A stretch of DNA of 64,000 bases from the NCBI GenBank assembly GCA_965197385.1, contig CBDANA010000006.1, forward strand, positions 62,001 through 126,000. The letters run 5' to 3'. Below are positions 1-9,200 of the stretch, piece after piece. Position 1 is the stretch's first letter, and each line of letters starts with the position of its first letter. Under the pieces are notes generated by a model. That model had not been told where the DNA came from. It saw nothing but the letters and a program-made list of their open reading frames with translations, and made no database searches. Both the position numbers and the translations under genes were made by a program. This DNA comes from G963667915 sp965197385. Its GTDB lineage: Bacteria > Acidobacteriota > Vicinamibacteria > Vicinamibacterales > UBA823.

Positions 1-207
1 GCCTCCGGCGAACCGCTCCGGGTGAGTCTGCGCTCGACGGGAGCGGTGGACATGCGGGCCGTCGCAGCAGCCTACGGCGGCGGCGGACATGTGAACGCTG
101 CCGGCTTCACGCTGAACGACGCGGACGCGGACGGTCGCGACGGCGTCCTCCGGCGAGTCGTGGAAGCGATTGACGCCGCGCATGACGATGCGGACGGCGG
201 CGCGTGA
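1..207 (+). CDS. nrnA: DHH-family phosphoesterase (NrnA-like), C-terminal end only
   Basis: Only the last 68 codons are in the window; the reading frame is open from base 1. The fragment carries a glycine-rich GGGGH motif followed by AAGF, the signature of the DHHA1 substrate-binding domain of NrnA/RecJ-type phosphoesterases. NrnA proteins degrade nanoRNA and dephosphorylate pAp in the cytoplasm. The position directly before truB and rpsO fits the usual infB-rbfA-nrnA-truB order. The stop codon overlaps the truB GTG start (GTGA), implying translational coupling. The exact family member cannot be fixed from the C-terminus alone. Confidence 0.8.
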   Translation, partial: ASGEPLRVSLRSTGAVDMRAVAAAYGGGGHVNAAGFTLNDADADGRDGVLRRVVEAIDAAHDDADGGA

Positions 208-1133
208 CGCGCGACGCTGGCAACCCGGACCAGACGCTCGACGGCGTCCTCGTCATCGACAAGCCGGCCGGCCCCACGTCGCACGATGTCGTGGCCCACA
301 TCCGACGTACGCTGCGGCTCACGCGCGTCGGTCATACGGGCACGCTGGATCCGATGGCCACGGGCGTCCTGCCGTTAGTCCTCGGACGAGCCACCCGTCT
401 CGCACGGTTTCTCTTTGGCGGCGTCAAGACCTATAGCGCCACGATTCGGTTGGGTATCGCGACCGATACCTATGACGCGCTGGGCACGCCCGTCGCCGCC
501 TCCATCAGCACTATTCCGGCAGTCGACACGGCGGCGCTCGACTTCGTCCTGGACCGATTCAGGGGAACGTTCGACCAGTCTCCGCCGCCGTTTTCCGCGA
601 AAAAGGTCGGCGGCACAAGGGCCTACGCGCTGGCCCGCCGGGGCCGGTCGGTCCAGCCGGCCCCGGTGTCGGTCACGGTGACGCACCTGGAGCGCCTATG
701 GATCGGCGAAGGACGGCTGGCACTTCGCGTCACTGCCACGGCCGGCTTCTACGTACGGTCGCTCGCGCATGACCTGGGTGCGGCACTCGGATGCGGAGCC
801 CACCTCGAGGCCCTTCGCCGCGAGCGTAGCGGCGAGTTCCTCCTGGCGCAGGCCAGTCGGCTGGAGGAGATCGAGCGTGCCCCGAGCGTCGCCGCGACGC
901 GTCTCGTTCCACTCGCTCGGCTCGACTTGGGCTTGCCGTCCGTCGTGCTCACCAATCAGGGCCGACGGTTCGCGCTCCACGGCCGAACCATCCCGCCCGG
1001 CGAGCTCGTCGACCCGCCCGCGGCGCCGAGATTCACCCGAACGGAGGTCAGACTGCTCGACGGGCGTGGAAAGATCGTTGCCGTCGCGGAATCCCGCGAC
1101 GGCGCTTTGCATCCACGAGTCGTTCTGGTCTAA
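204..1133 (+). CDS. truB: tRNA pseudouridine(55) synthase TruB
   Basis: 309 residues, the usual TruB size. TruB converts U55 of the tRNA T-loop to pseudouridine. The N-terminus carries the TruB motif GHTGTLDPMATG with catalytic Asp at residue 49, preceded by the conserved DKPAGPTSHDVV segment. The later GFYVRSLAHDLG and GAHLEALRRERSG motifs are also family hallmarks, and a PUA-like C-terminal region follows. The GTG start overlaps the stop of the upstream phosphoesterase gene. Downstream are a short leader ORF, rpsO and pnp, a classical RNA-metabolism cluster. Confidence 0.97.
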   Translation: MTRDAGNPDQTLDGVLVIDKPAGPTSHDVVAHIRRTLRLTRVGHTGTLDPMATGVLPLVLGRATRLARFLFGGVKTYSATIRLGIATDTYDALGTPVAASISTIPAVDTAALDFVLDRFRGTFDQSPPPFSAKKVGGTRAYALARRGRSVQPAPVSVTVTHLERLWIGEGRLALRVTATAGFYVRSLAHDLGAALGCGAHLEALRRERSGEFLLAQASRLEEIERAPSVAATRLVPLARLDLGLPSVVLTNQGRRFALHGRTIPPGELVDPPAAPRFTRTEVRLLDGRGKIVAVAESRDGALHPRVVLV

Positions 1134-1149
1134 CATTGGAGGTTCCTAG

Positions 1150-1236
1150 ATGAGAGAAGAGATCGGAAATACGAGCGGTGGCCTGGAACGGGCGCATAGG
1201 CCCGCGGCGTTCACTCTGGGCCGTACGTGGAGGTAG
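1150..1236 (+). CDS. Putative 28-codon leader peptide upstream of rpsO
   Basis: An ATG ORF of 28 codons (starts MREEIGNTSGG, ends GRTWR) lies between truB and rpsO. It has a textbook GGAGG at 1138-1142, 7 nt before the ATG. Its last codons and TAG stop overlap the GGAGG (1228-1232) that serves the rpsO GTG at 1241, so ribosomes finishing this ORF would sit on the rpsO ribosome binding site. That arrangement suggests translational coupling or a regulatory leader. I recognise no homologue of the peptide. It could be a chance ORF, but the paired Shine-Dalgarno sequences argue otherwise. Confidence 0.5.
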   Translation: MREEIGNTSGGLERAHRPAAFTLGRTWR

Positions 1237-1240
1237 AGAC

Positions 1241-1510
1241 GTGACTCTGCAGCGGGATCGGAAGTCGGAGGTGATCGGGTCCTATCGTGCCCACGAACGG
1301 GACACCGGGTCACCCGAAGTTCAGGTTGCCCTCCTCAGCGAACGGATTAGCTATCTGACTGAACACTTCAAGACGCACGCGAAGGATCACCATTCGCGGC
1401 GTGGCCTGCTGAAGCTCGTCGGACAGCGCCGACGCCTGCTCGATTACCTGAAACGAAAGGATTCCGAGCAGTACGCGGGGCTCATCCTGCGATTGGGTAT
1501 TCGTAAGTAA
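1241..1510 (+). CDS. rpsO: 30S ribosomal protein S15
   Basis: 89 residues, exactly the size of E. coli S15. The conserved TGSPEVQVALLSERI, HSRRGLL and RRRLLDYL segments are present; S15 binds the central domain of 16S rRNA early in 30S assembly. The GTG start at 1241 was chosen because GGAGG lies 8 nt upstream and the encoded start aligns with the family. An ORF extending to 1178 would add 21 non-homologous residues. Followed by pnp, the standard gene pair. S15 represses its own mRNA in several bacteria, so the short region upstream deserves attention. Confidence 0.97.
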   Translation: MTLQRDRKSEVIGSYRAHERDTGSPEVQVALLSERISYLTEHFKTHAKDHHSRRGLLKLVGQRRRLLDYLKRKDSEQYAGLILRLGIRK

Positions 1511-1605
1511 GCTCGACACCGGTAGCTGAACGTCCCACGTGTCCGCCAGGTCCCCACGGCGGTGGGCGCGGTTCTTCGACCACAGCATCTGAGGCGAAAA
1601 AACTC

Positions 1606-3747
1606 ATGCACAAGTGTGATCTTACGATCGGCGGCAAGACCCTCTCGATCGAAACTGGAAAGTTGGCGAAGCAAGCGGACGGATCCGCAGTCGTGCGGTA
1701 CGGTGACACCGTCGTCCTCGTCACAGCCTGCTGCGCCTCGACCGAGCGTGAGGGCCTCGACTTTCTGCCACTCACCGTCGACTATCGGGAATACGCCTAT
1801 GCGTCGGGTCGGATTCCGGGTGGCTTCTTCAAGCGCGAGGGTAGACCCACGGAGAAAGAGGTCCTGACGAGCCGGGGTATCGACCGACCGATCCGTCCGC
1901 TGTTCTCCGCCGGCTGGCGGCGTGAGACACAGGTCATCGCATTCGTCCTGTCCGCCGACGATGACCACGATGCGGACGTACTCGCCCTGACGGGTGCCTC
2001 GGCGGCACTGAGCTTCTCGCGCATTCCCTTCGGAAAGACGATTGCGGCCGTTCGCGTCGGCCTCGTCGACGATGAGATCGTGATCAACCCCACCTATGCC
2101 CAACGGTCACGCAGCCGCCTCGAGCTGGTTGTCGCCGGAAGTCGCGATGCGCTCGTGATGGTCGAGGCTGGCGCGCTCGAAGTCTCCGAAGAACAGATCG
2201 TCCAGGCATTGGAAGCCGGCCACGAGGCCGTCCGGGCCACGGTCGAGCAGATCGACGCCATGGCGCGTGAAATCGACCAGCCGAAGCTATCCGTGACGGC
2301 GAAGGCCGTCGCGCCGGAGCTCCAGCAGGAGGTCGAGCGGCAGGTCCTCGAACCACTGACCGACGCGATGCGCATCAAGGGCAAACTCGAGAACTACGCG
2401 CAGGTCGACCGAGTGCTCGAGGACTTGCTGGCCACGTTCCCGGCCGACGACGCCGAGCGGCGCGGCGACGCCAAGCGCATCTTCAAGGCGCTCAACGAAC
2501 GGGTGCTGCGAACGGAGATCCTCGAACGGAATACGCGGCTCGATGGCAGGGCATTCGACGAAATCCGCTCGATCTGGACTGACGTCGGCACACTGCCGCG
2601 AACGCATGGCTCTGCCGTCTTCACACGCGGGGAAACGCAGGCGCTGGTCACGACCACACTCGGCACGGCGGACGATCAGCAAAAGATCGAATCGCTCGCC
2701 GGTGAGAGCTACCGGCGGTTCATGCTGCACTACAATTTTCCTCCCTTCTCCGTCGGCGAGGTAAAGTTCTTGCGCGGCCCAGGCCGACGTGAGATCGGGC
2801 ACGGTGCGCTGGCCGAACGGGCGGTGGCGCCGATGATTCCCGACGAAGAGAAGTTCCCCTACACGATGCGCGTGGTCTCGGAGATTCTCGAATCGAACGG
2901 ATCGTCATCGATGGCCACGGTGTGCGGCGCCTCGCTCAGCCTGATGGATGCTGGTGTGCCACTGAAGTCTCCCGTCGCCGGCGTGGCGATGGGCCTGGTC
3001 ATGGACGAGCAGAGCGGACGCCACGCCATCCTCAGCGACATCGCGGGCGCCGAAGACCACTACGGCGACATGGATTTCAAGGTCGCCGGAACGAGCGACG
3101 GCATCACCGCGCTCCAGATGGACATCAAGGTCGCGGGCATCACAACCGAGATCATGCGGAAGGCGCTGGAACAGGCGCGCGTCGGCCGCCTGCACATTCT
3201 GGAAAAGATGGCCGAGACGCTCGGCGCCCCACGAACCACCATCTCGAGATTTGCGCCGCGAATCGTGACCATCAAGATTCCGGTCGACAAGATTCGTGAC
3301 GTGATCGGACCTGGCGGCAAGATGATTCGCAGCATCATCGAGCGAACGGGCGTGAAGATCGACGTCGAGGACGACGGCCGCGTGAACGTCGCGTCCAGCG
3401 ACGAGCGGGCCGCACAGAAGGCGATCGACATCATCCAGGAGCTGACCGCCAGCCCTGAGCTGCACAAGACCTATCTCGGGAAGGTGCAACGCATCACGGA
3501 TTTCGGAGCGTTCGTGGAGATCATGCCGAACATCGACGGCCTACTCCACGTCTCGGAAATCGCGCACCACCGCGTGAACGACGTGCGCGACGAGCTTAAG
3601 GACGGCGAACAGCTCCGGGTCAAGGTCATCAACATCGACCCCTCCGGGAAGATCCGGCTGAGCCGGAAGGCCCTGCTCGATGAGGCTGGCGGCGGCGCTC
3701 AGTCCCGCTCGCCACGCGGGGACCGCGCCCCCGCCAAGCGCAGCTAG
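1606..3747 (+). CDS. pnp: Polyribonucleotide nucleotidyltransferase (PNPase)
   Basis: 713 residues, the standard length. PNPase is a phosphorolytic 3'-5' exoribonuclease of the RNA decay machinery. Two RNase PH domains (about 1-230 and 310-545) flank an alpha-helical domain; the acidic active-site motif GDMDFKVAGT lies at about 486-495. A KH domain with IGPGGK starts near 558 and an S1 domain (VQRITDFGAFVEI) near 625, ending in a short basic tail. It follows rpsO by 95 bp on the same strand and ends in a short convergent gap with the M48 peptidase gene. Confidence 0.98.
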   Translation: MHKCDLTIGGKTLSIETGKLAKQADGSAVVRYGDTVVLVTACCASTEREGLDFLPLTVDYREYAYASGRIPGGFFKREGRPTEKEVLTSRGIDRPIRPLFSAGWRRETQVIAFVLSADDDHDADVLALTGASAALSFSRIPFGKTIAAVRVGLVDDEIVINPTYAQRSRSRLELVVAGSRDALVMVEAGALEVSEEQIVQALEAGHEAVRATVEQIDAMAREIDQPKLSVTAKAVAPELQQEVERQVLEPLTDAMRIKGKLENYAQVDRVLEDLLATFPADDAERRGDAKRIFKALNERVLRTEILERNTRLDGRAFDEIRSIWTDVGTLPRTHGSAVFTRGETQALVTTTLGTADDQQKIESLAGESYRRFMLHYNFPPFSVGEVKFLRGPGRREIGHGALAERAVAPMIPDEEKFPYTMRVVSEILESNGSSSMATVCGASLSLMDAGVPLKSPVAGVAMGLVMDEQSGRHAILSDIAGAEDHYGDMDFKVAGTSDGITALQMDIKVAGITTEIMRKALEQARVGRLHILEKMAETLGAPRTTISRFAPRIVTIKIPVDKIRDVIGPGGKMIRSIIERTGVKIDVEDDGRVNVASSDERAAQKAIDIIQELTASPELHKTYLGKVQRITDFGAFVEIMPNIDGLLHVSEIAHHRVNDVRDELKDGEQLRVKVINIDPSGKIRLSRKALLDEAGGGAQSRSPRGDRAPAKRS

Positions 3748-3786
3748 CCTCGATCGGATTCGATCGCACCAGCGTGACTCACGGCG

Positions 3787-4914
3787 TCAACCTGCCGCAT
3801 CCAGAAGGTCTCGGCGAGCCCGCACCGCCTCGTCTGCCGAGGCAATCCGCTCGTGCACGGGCGGGTGACTGTAGAACAGTAGCGCCGTCAGGCGCGAGGG
3901 CCGCTCGGCCAGGTGCTGCGACCCGAGCCGCCGAACCGCCGAGATGAAGGCCGCCGGATTTTGGGTCAATTCCAGCGCAAACCGGTCTGCCCGGCGCTCG
4001 TGGTGCCGCGACCAGAGGTTGACGACCGGCGCCGCCGACACCGCGATGGCGACGGCGGCGAGCAACACCAACGGCAGCCCAGCCACATCGGCGGGGCCGT
4101 GCAACCCGAGCGCCAGCCCCCAACTCGCCAGCGCGCGTGACGCGGCAAAGAAGCCGAGCAGCAGCATCGCCACGTCACCCATCAGCCCTTTCCAGATGTC
4201 CTTGTGCACGTGATGGGCGATCTCGTGCGCAAGCACGACTTCGATCTCGTCATCCGAATAATCTTCCAGGAGTCGATCCGAGAGCAGGATCCGCCGGGTC
4301 CGTCCCAAGCCGACGAGCGCGGCATTCGCACGCGTCGCCCCGCGTCCCAGCCGATACTGCTGCACGCGTACGGCCGCGCCAGCGCGGGCCGCGAGACGTT
4401 CGAGTCGCACTCGGAGCTCGGGTCTGGTGAGTGGCGCGACTCTGGCCATCCAGGGGAGGGCGGCTGGACCGGACCGGACCGCGCCGAGGACGAGTACCGC
4501 GCTCAGTCCACCCGCCGCCAGCCACCACTGCGACGGCCACATGACTATCAGCGCGTAGAGGGCCACGGCGCCCAGCGGGCCCAGCGCCAGCACCAGCATG
4601 GTGCCTTTCAGGTGGTCGGCGATCCACGTCCGCCACGGAAGGGCCGACGGATGATACCGCCGCTCCACCCGGCCGAGATAGACCCGCGGCCACAACGTCA
4701 GAATCTCGTGGCACACGCCGAGCCAGAGTGCGTAGAGCGCCACACCGCCGGCATCGAGCGCCCCTGACGGCGACACGGTCGCCGCCAGGTCGCGAAGTGT
4801 CCGCGATGCCCCGGTTAATATCAGCAACGCGAACAGGGCGACGCTCACCCCGAGTGATGCCACCAGCCCGCGACGCCTGAGCCGATGGTACCGATTGGCT
4901 TTGTCTTCGTTCAC
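3787..4914 (-). CDS. M48-family membrane zinc metalloprotease (Ste24/HtpX-like)
   Basis: 375 residues with several hydrophobic segments (about 18-35, 55-75, 105-125, 130-147, 245-265 and 278-300), so an integral membrane protein. The zinc-protease HExxH is HEIAHH at 230-234, and the likely third ligand is E306 in the ERRAD segment, as in M48 peptidases. Such enzymes cleave membrane or lipoprotein substrates in quality control or processing. It points towards pnp and away from the IS5 element that separates it from smc. The substrate cannot be told from sequence. Confidence 0.88.
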   Translation of the reverse strand: MNEDKANRYHRLRRRGLVASLGVSVALFALLILTGASRTLRDLAATVSPSGALDAGGVALYALWLGVCHEILTLWPRVYLGRVERRYHPSALPWRTWIADHLKGTMLVLALGPLGAVALYALIVMWPSQWWLAAGGLSAVLVLGAVRSGPAALPWMARVAPLTRPELRVRLERLAARAGAAVRVQQYRLGRGATRANAALVGLGRTRRILLSDRLLEDYSDDEIEVVLAHEIAHHVHKDIWKGLMGDVAMLLLGFFAASRALASWGLALGLHGPADVAGLPLVLLAAVAIAVSAAPVVNLWSRHHERRADRFALELTQNPAAFISAVRRLGSQHLAERPSRLTALLFYSHPPVHERIASADEAVRARRDLLDAAG

Positions 4915-4965
4915 GAATGTCTGGGCGCGACCACCAGCCTACGACTCATGCGTCGCGGGCGCTAG

Positions 4966-6260
4966 CAGGCTGCTGAAAAAGTCCGTGGAATGGGATCGAC
5001 AGATCGATCCCGGCGTACTCCCATGCTCCCAATATTGCTGAAGGGAGCCACCTCATGCGCGGACACGATGAGCAGACCCATCACATGTTCAGTTACCGGT
5101 CGCCGGAACAGCGCGTGCCGGCCGATCCTCCGCTCCGCGCGGTCCGCGCGCTGACGGATCACGCGCTGAAGACGATGTCGCGCAGGTTCGCCGGCCTGTA
5201 CGCCAAGACGGGACGTCCGTCGATCCCGCCTGAGCCATTGTTGCGGGCCCTGTTGCTGCAGGTGCTGTACACGATCCGGAGCGAACGGCTGCTGCTGGAA
5301 GAGCTCAACGACAACCTGCTGTTCCGCTGGTTCGTCGGCTTGCATATGGACGACCCGGTCTGGCATCCCACGACGTTTACCAAGAATCGTGACCGGCTGC
5401 TGGCGGGGGATGGCGCGGCCGCCTTCGTTGATGCGGTCCAGGCCCACGCCCGGGCGGCCGGTCTGCTCTCGGACGAGCATTTCACGGTGGACGGGACGCA
5501 GTTGGAAGCCTGGGCCAGCCTGAAGAGCTTCCGATGCCGGGACGCCGCGCCGCGCGCGCCCCCCGATGACCCCGGGAATCCCACGGTCGACTTCCACGGC
5601 GAGCGGCGGCGCAACGACACGCACCAGTCGACGACTGATCCGGCGGCGATGCTGCATCGGAAGGGCCAAGGGAAGGAGGCGAAGCTGGCGTCTCTGGGCC
5701 ACGTGCTGTTGGATAATCGGCAGGGGCTCGTCGCCAACGTCTGTGCGACCCACGCGACGGGGACCGCCGAACGCGAGGCGGCGGCGCTGTTGCTGGAGGC
5801 CAGCGCGCCGCCGGGCAGCACGGTCGGAGCAGACAAGGGCTACGATGTGGCGAGCTTCGTCGCCGATGTCCGCGTCCGGGACGTCACGCCCCACGTGGCG
5901 CAGAAGGTCCGCTGGCGGGCGATTGATGGTCGGCCCACCCGGCATGCGGGTTCTCACGTGAGTCAGCGGAAACGAAAACTCGTGGAACAGGTCTTTGGGT
6001 GGAGGCAGACCGTCGGTGGTTTGCGCAAGCTCCGGCCTCGCGGCGTCCCACTCGTCGAGTGGCAGCTCACTTTCGCCGCCACGGCCTATAACTTGGTCCG
6101 CCTGCGGAATCTGGAGGCGACGTGTCCCTGCTCGCCGGCCGCGCGTGTCGCCGGCCCCCTCATCGGGGTCAGCGCACACCCGTGCGCACGGTCGTCGGGC
6201 GGTCGTTACCCGCATGATGCTTAAGAAAACAGCCCGATACCCGGGTTCTTCAGCAGCCTG
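4966..6260. mobile_element. IS5-family insertion sequence, apparently complete
   Basis: A 1295-bp element bounded by imperfect inverted repeats: the left end starts CAGGCTGCTGAAAAA and the right end, read inward, CAGGCTGCTGAAGAA. Both ends are flanked by CTAG (4962-4965 and 6261-6264), consistent with the 4-bp target duplication of IS5 elements. It carries one intact transposase gene. The insertion lies 5 bp beyond the smc stop codon, so smc is not disrupted. Confidence 0.85.
5055..6224 (+). CDS. IS5-family transposase (DDE)
   Basis: 389 residues. An N-terminal DUF772-type domain (about 15-125) precedes a DDE catalytic domain with plausible triad residues D146 (FTVDGT), D261 (GADKGYD) and E312 (LVEQVFGW). 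No frameshift is seen, so the element may be active. The ATG at 5055 has a purine-rich stretch (GAAGGGAG) upstream. It is the only gene of the element and is antisense to the flanking smc and M48 genes. Confidence 0.9.
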   Translation: MRGHDEQTHHMFSYRSPEQRVPADPPLRAVRALTDHALKTMSRRFAGLYAKTGRPSIPPEPLLRALLLQVLYTIRSERLLLEELNDNLLFRWFVGLHMDDPVWHPTTFTKNRDRLLAGDGAAAFVDAVQAHARAAGLLSDEHFTVDGTQLEAWASLKSFRCRDAAPRAPPDDPGNPTVDFHGERRRNDTHQSTTDPAAMLHRKGQGKEAKLASLGHVLLDNRQGLVANVCATHATGTAEREAAALLLEASAPPGSTVGADKGYDVASFVADVRVRDVTPHVAQKVRWRAIDGRPTRHAGSHVSQRKRKLVEQVFGWRQTVGGLRKLRPRGVPLVEWQLTFAATAYNLVRLRNLEATCPCSPAARVAGPLIGVSAHPCARSSGGRYPHDA

Positions 6261-6268
6261 CTAGGCGG

Positions 6269-9200
6269 TCAATTGAACTGCACGGAGATGAGCTTCGAGA
6301 CGCCAGGCTCTTCCATCGTGACGCCGTACAGCCGGTCCGCAATCTCCATGGTCTTCCGGTTGTGCGTGATCAGCACGAACTGCGTGGCATCCAGCATGCC
6401 GCGCAGCATGTCGACGAACCGGCCGATGTTCGCATCGTCGAGCGGCGCGTCGATCTCGTCGAGGAGACAGAACGGGCTTGGCTTGTACTTGAAGATCGCA
6501 AACATGAGCGCCATGGCGGCCAGCGCCTTTTCGCCGCCGGACAACAGTTGCACACTCTGCAGCCGTTTCCCTGGCGGCTGGGCGATAATGTCGATACCGC
6601 TCTCCAGTAAGTCAGCCTCGTCGAGCAGAACTAGCCCCGCCCGTCCGCCACCGAACAGCGTCGAGAACGTCTGCTGGTAGTGCACGTTGATGGCGTCGAG
6701 CGCGGCGCGGAAGCGCTCCGTTGTCGTCTTGTTGATGCGGCGAATCGCCTCGGTGGTCGCGGCGATCGAGTCCAGTAAGTCCCGGCGCTGTGTTGTCAGA
6801 AACAGATGACGCTCATCCAGTTCGTCGAACTGCTCGATCGCCATCATGTTCACCGCCCCGAGGCGCTCGATCTTCTCCTTCAACTCGGCGATGATCCCAT
6901 CTGCCGTCGTTGGACGCGGCGTGGGCGGCAGCGCCTCGGCGCCGTCAACCTCCGTCTCGCCAGCAGCCGTCTCCTCCTCGTTCGCGTCGTCCTCCGGCGC
7001 CTGCGCCAACACCGCGTCCGGCGTGATCTCGCCGTCCCGCTCGAGCTGCTCGACCTCTGCGATGACCGAGTCGAGATCGACCTGAACCGTCTCCAGGCAG
7101 GCGGCGGCCAAGTGCGAGCACTCGGCCTGGGCGGTCGCGTGCGAAACCTCGAGCTGGCCGACACCGCTCCGGATGTCCTCGTGGGCGCCGCGTGCCTCTC
7201 GAATAGCCACGTCCTGTGCGTCCACACGCGTCCGGAGGCCCGTCAAGGCGTCGTCCGCCGCCTGCACCTCCTGGCGCAGCCGCTCGAGCTCCCCGACGCC
7301 TCGATCGAACCTACGTGCCGACTCGCCGATCTGCACCTGCAGCGACTGCCGGCGGCTGTCGGCTCGCGACAGGTCGTCGCGCCGGGTGGTCGCGCGGGTC
7401 TCCAACTCGGCCGACGCCTCCGCCAGTCGCACCACTTCGGCAGCAACCGCCGTCGCGCGCTCGACCAGTCCGGCGTGCGCCGCTTTCGCATCGGCAAATC
7501 CCTCTCCCATCACCTCGATGGAGGTGCGGGCTTCGAACACCCGGCGCTGAGCCGAGGTCAGACGCTCGTCGACGGCTCGCTGCTCGCCGTCCAGTCGCGC
7601 GATCGACTCCCGGGTCTCGAGATGCCGCGCCTCGGACGACGCACACTCCTCTTGGGCGCGCCGACGCTCGGCGTCGAGCAGTTCCTGTTTGCGCCGGATC
7701 AACTCGGCTTCGTCCTGCAGGGTGGACAGCCGGAGGTCCAGCTCGAGTATCGCCTTGTCCCCTGCCTGCCGCTGCTCCGTCAACGTGGCCAGAGCGGTCG
7801 TGGCCCACGTGACGCGCTGCTCGATCGCGCCCAGCTGGGTTGCCGTCGCGTCGGCCTCCGCCTGCCTCGGCGCGATAGCGGCGCGCAGTTCCTTGATTTG
7901 ACGTTTCGTGGCGAGAATGCCGCGCGCTTCGGCCTTGCCGCCTCCGAAGACTTGATGCCGCCCACGTACGACTTCACCTGACAGCGTAGCCACCGGACCA
8001 GCAACCCCGCCAGCCGCGGACAGCGCCTGCTCCAGCGACTCGGCCACGAACGCGTGACCGATCGCTTCCCGAATCGCCGGCGCAGCCGGTCCTCTGACCT
8101 TGACCACCGACATCAGCGGCACCAACCCGGCCGGCGGGGAACCGGCATCGACCACCGACGACGACCGACCATCAGCATTCGTTGAGCTCTCCACTACGAG
8201 AAACCCGCATCGACCGGCGTCATGGTCGCGCACGAACTGGAGCCAGGCCGCCGCCTTCTCGTGGCTGGCCACGACAACGTGCTGCAGCAAATCGCCCAGG
8301 CAGGCTTCGACGGCACGCTCGTACCGATCGCCGACTTCCAGGTAATCCGCCACCGACCCCATGTGGCCCACGACGCCGTTCCCCTCCGCCAAGATGAGAC
8401 GTGCCGCGTCGCCATAGCCGGCACGAGCGGCCTCGAGCTCTTCCAGCGACTTCGCGCGTGCCGCCATCGCCGCGAGCTCCCGCTCGTGCGTGCGAGCCGT
8501 TTTCACACAGGCCTCGCGATCGCGCTGCAGTTCGGAGAACTCGTCTCGGCGCACCGCATGGGTCCGGACCGCCTCGTCCAGCGTCTCCTGAGTTTTGGTC
8601 CGCTCCGCCATGACGGACTGCCGGTTGGCCCGCCACTGGGTCCGGCCGGCCTCCAGGTCGGCCGTCTCGACGTCGAGCTTCGCCAGCTCCGCCATCACCC
8701 GCTCGCGCGCACTGGCCGCGTGCTCGGCGACATGGCGCAGTGCGGTCGCGGCATTGATCGCGGCGAACACCTCGACCCGTGCCGCTTCGACGTCCCCCTC
8801 CATGCCCTCAACATCGTGGCGCGCCGTCGCGTACGAGGCCTCGAACGACGCCATGTGCTGCTCGGCCCGACCTCGTGCCGCCTCCGCGTCGGACGCGTTA
8901 GCGCGGCGCTGCTCCAACGCCTCCCGCGCCGGTATCCGACGCGCCGCGAGCGCCTCGAGTTCGGCCCGGATCTCCTCGAAAAGCGTGCCCAGGTCAGCGA
9001 CCTGCTGACGGTCGAACTCGAGTTGATGCTGCAGCCGCCCGATCTCCAGCTCCCGGGCGTGGGCTGTGTCTCGGCTCACCGTGGCCCGCGTCTCCCCCTC
9101 CACGAGCGCGATACGCGACTGCGCCTGCGTCGCCTCCAACGCGGCGAGTCGAGCCGCCGCGGCGGCCTCACGGGCCCGCGCCTCGGTCAACTTCGCGAGG

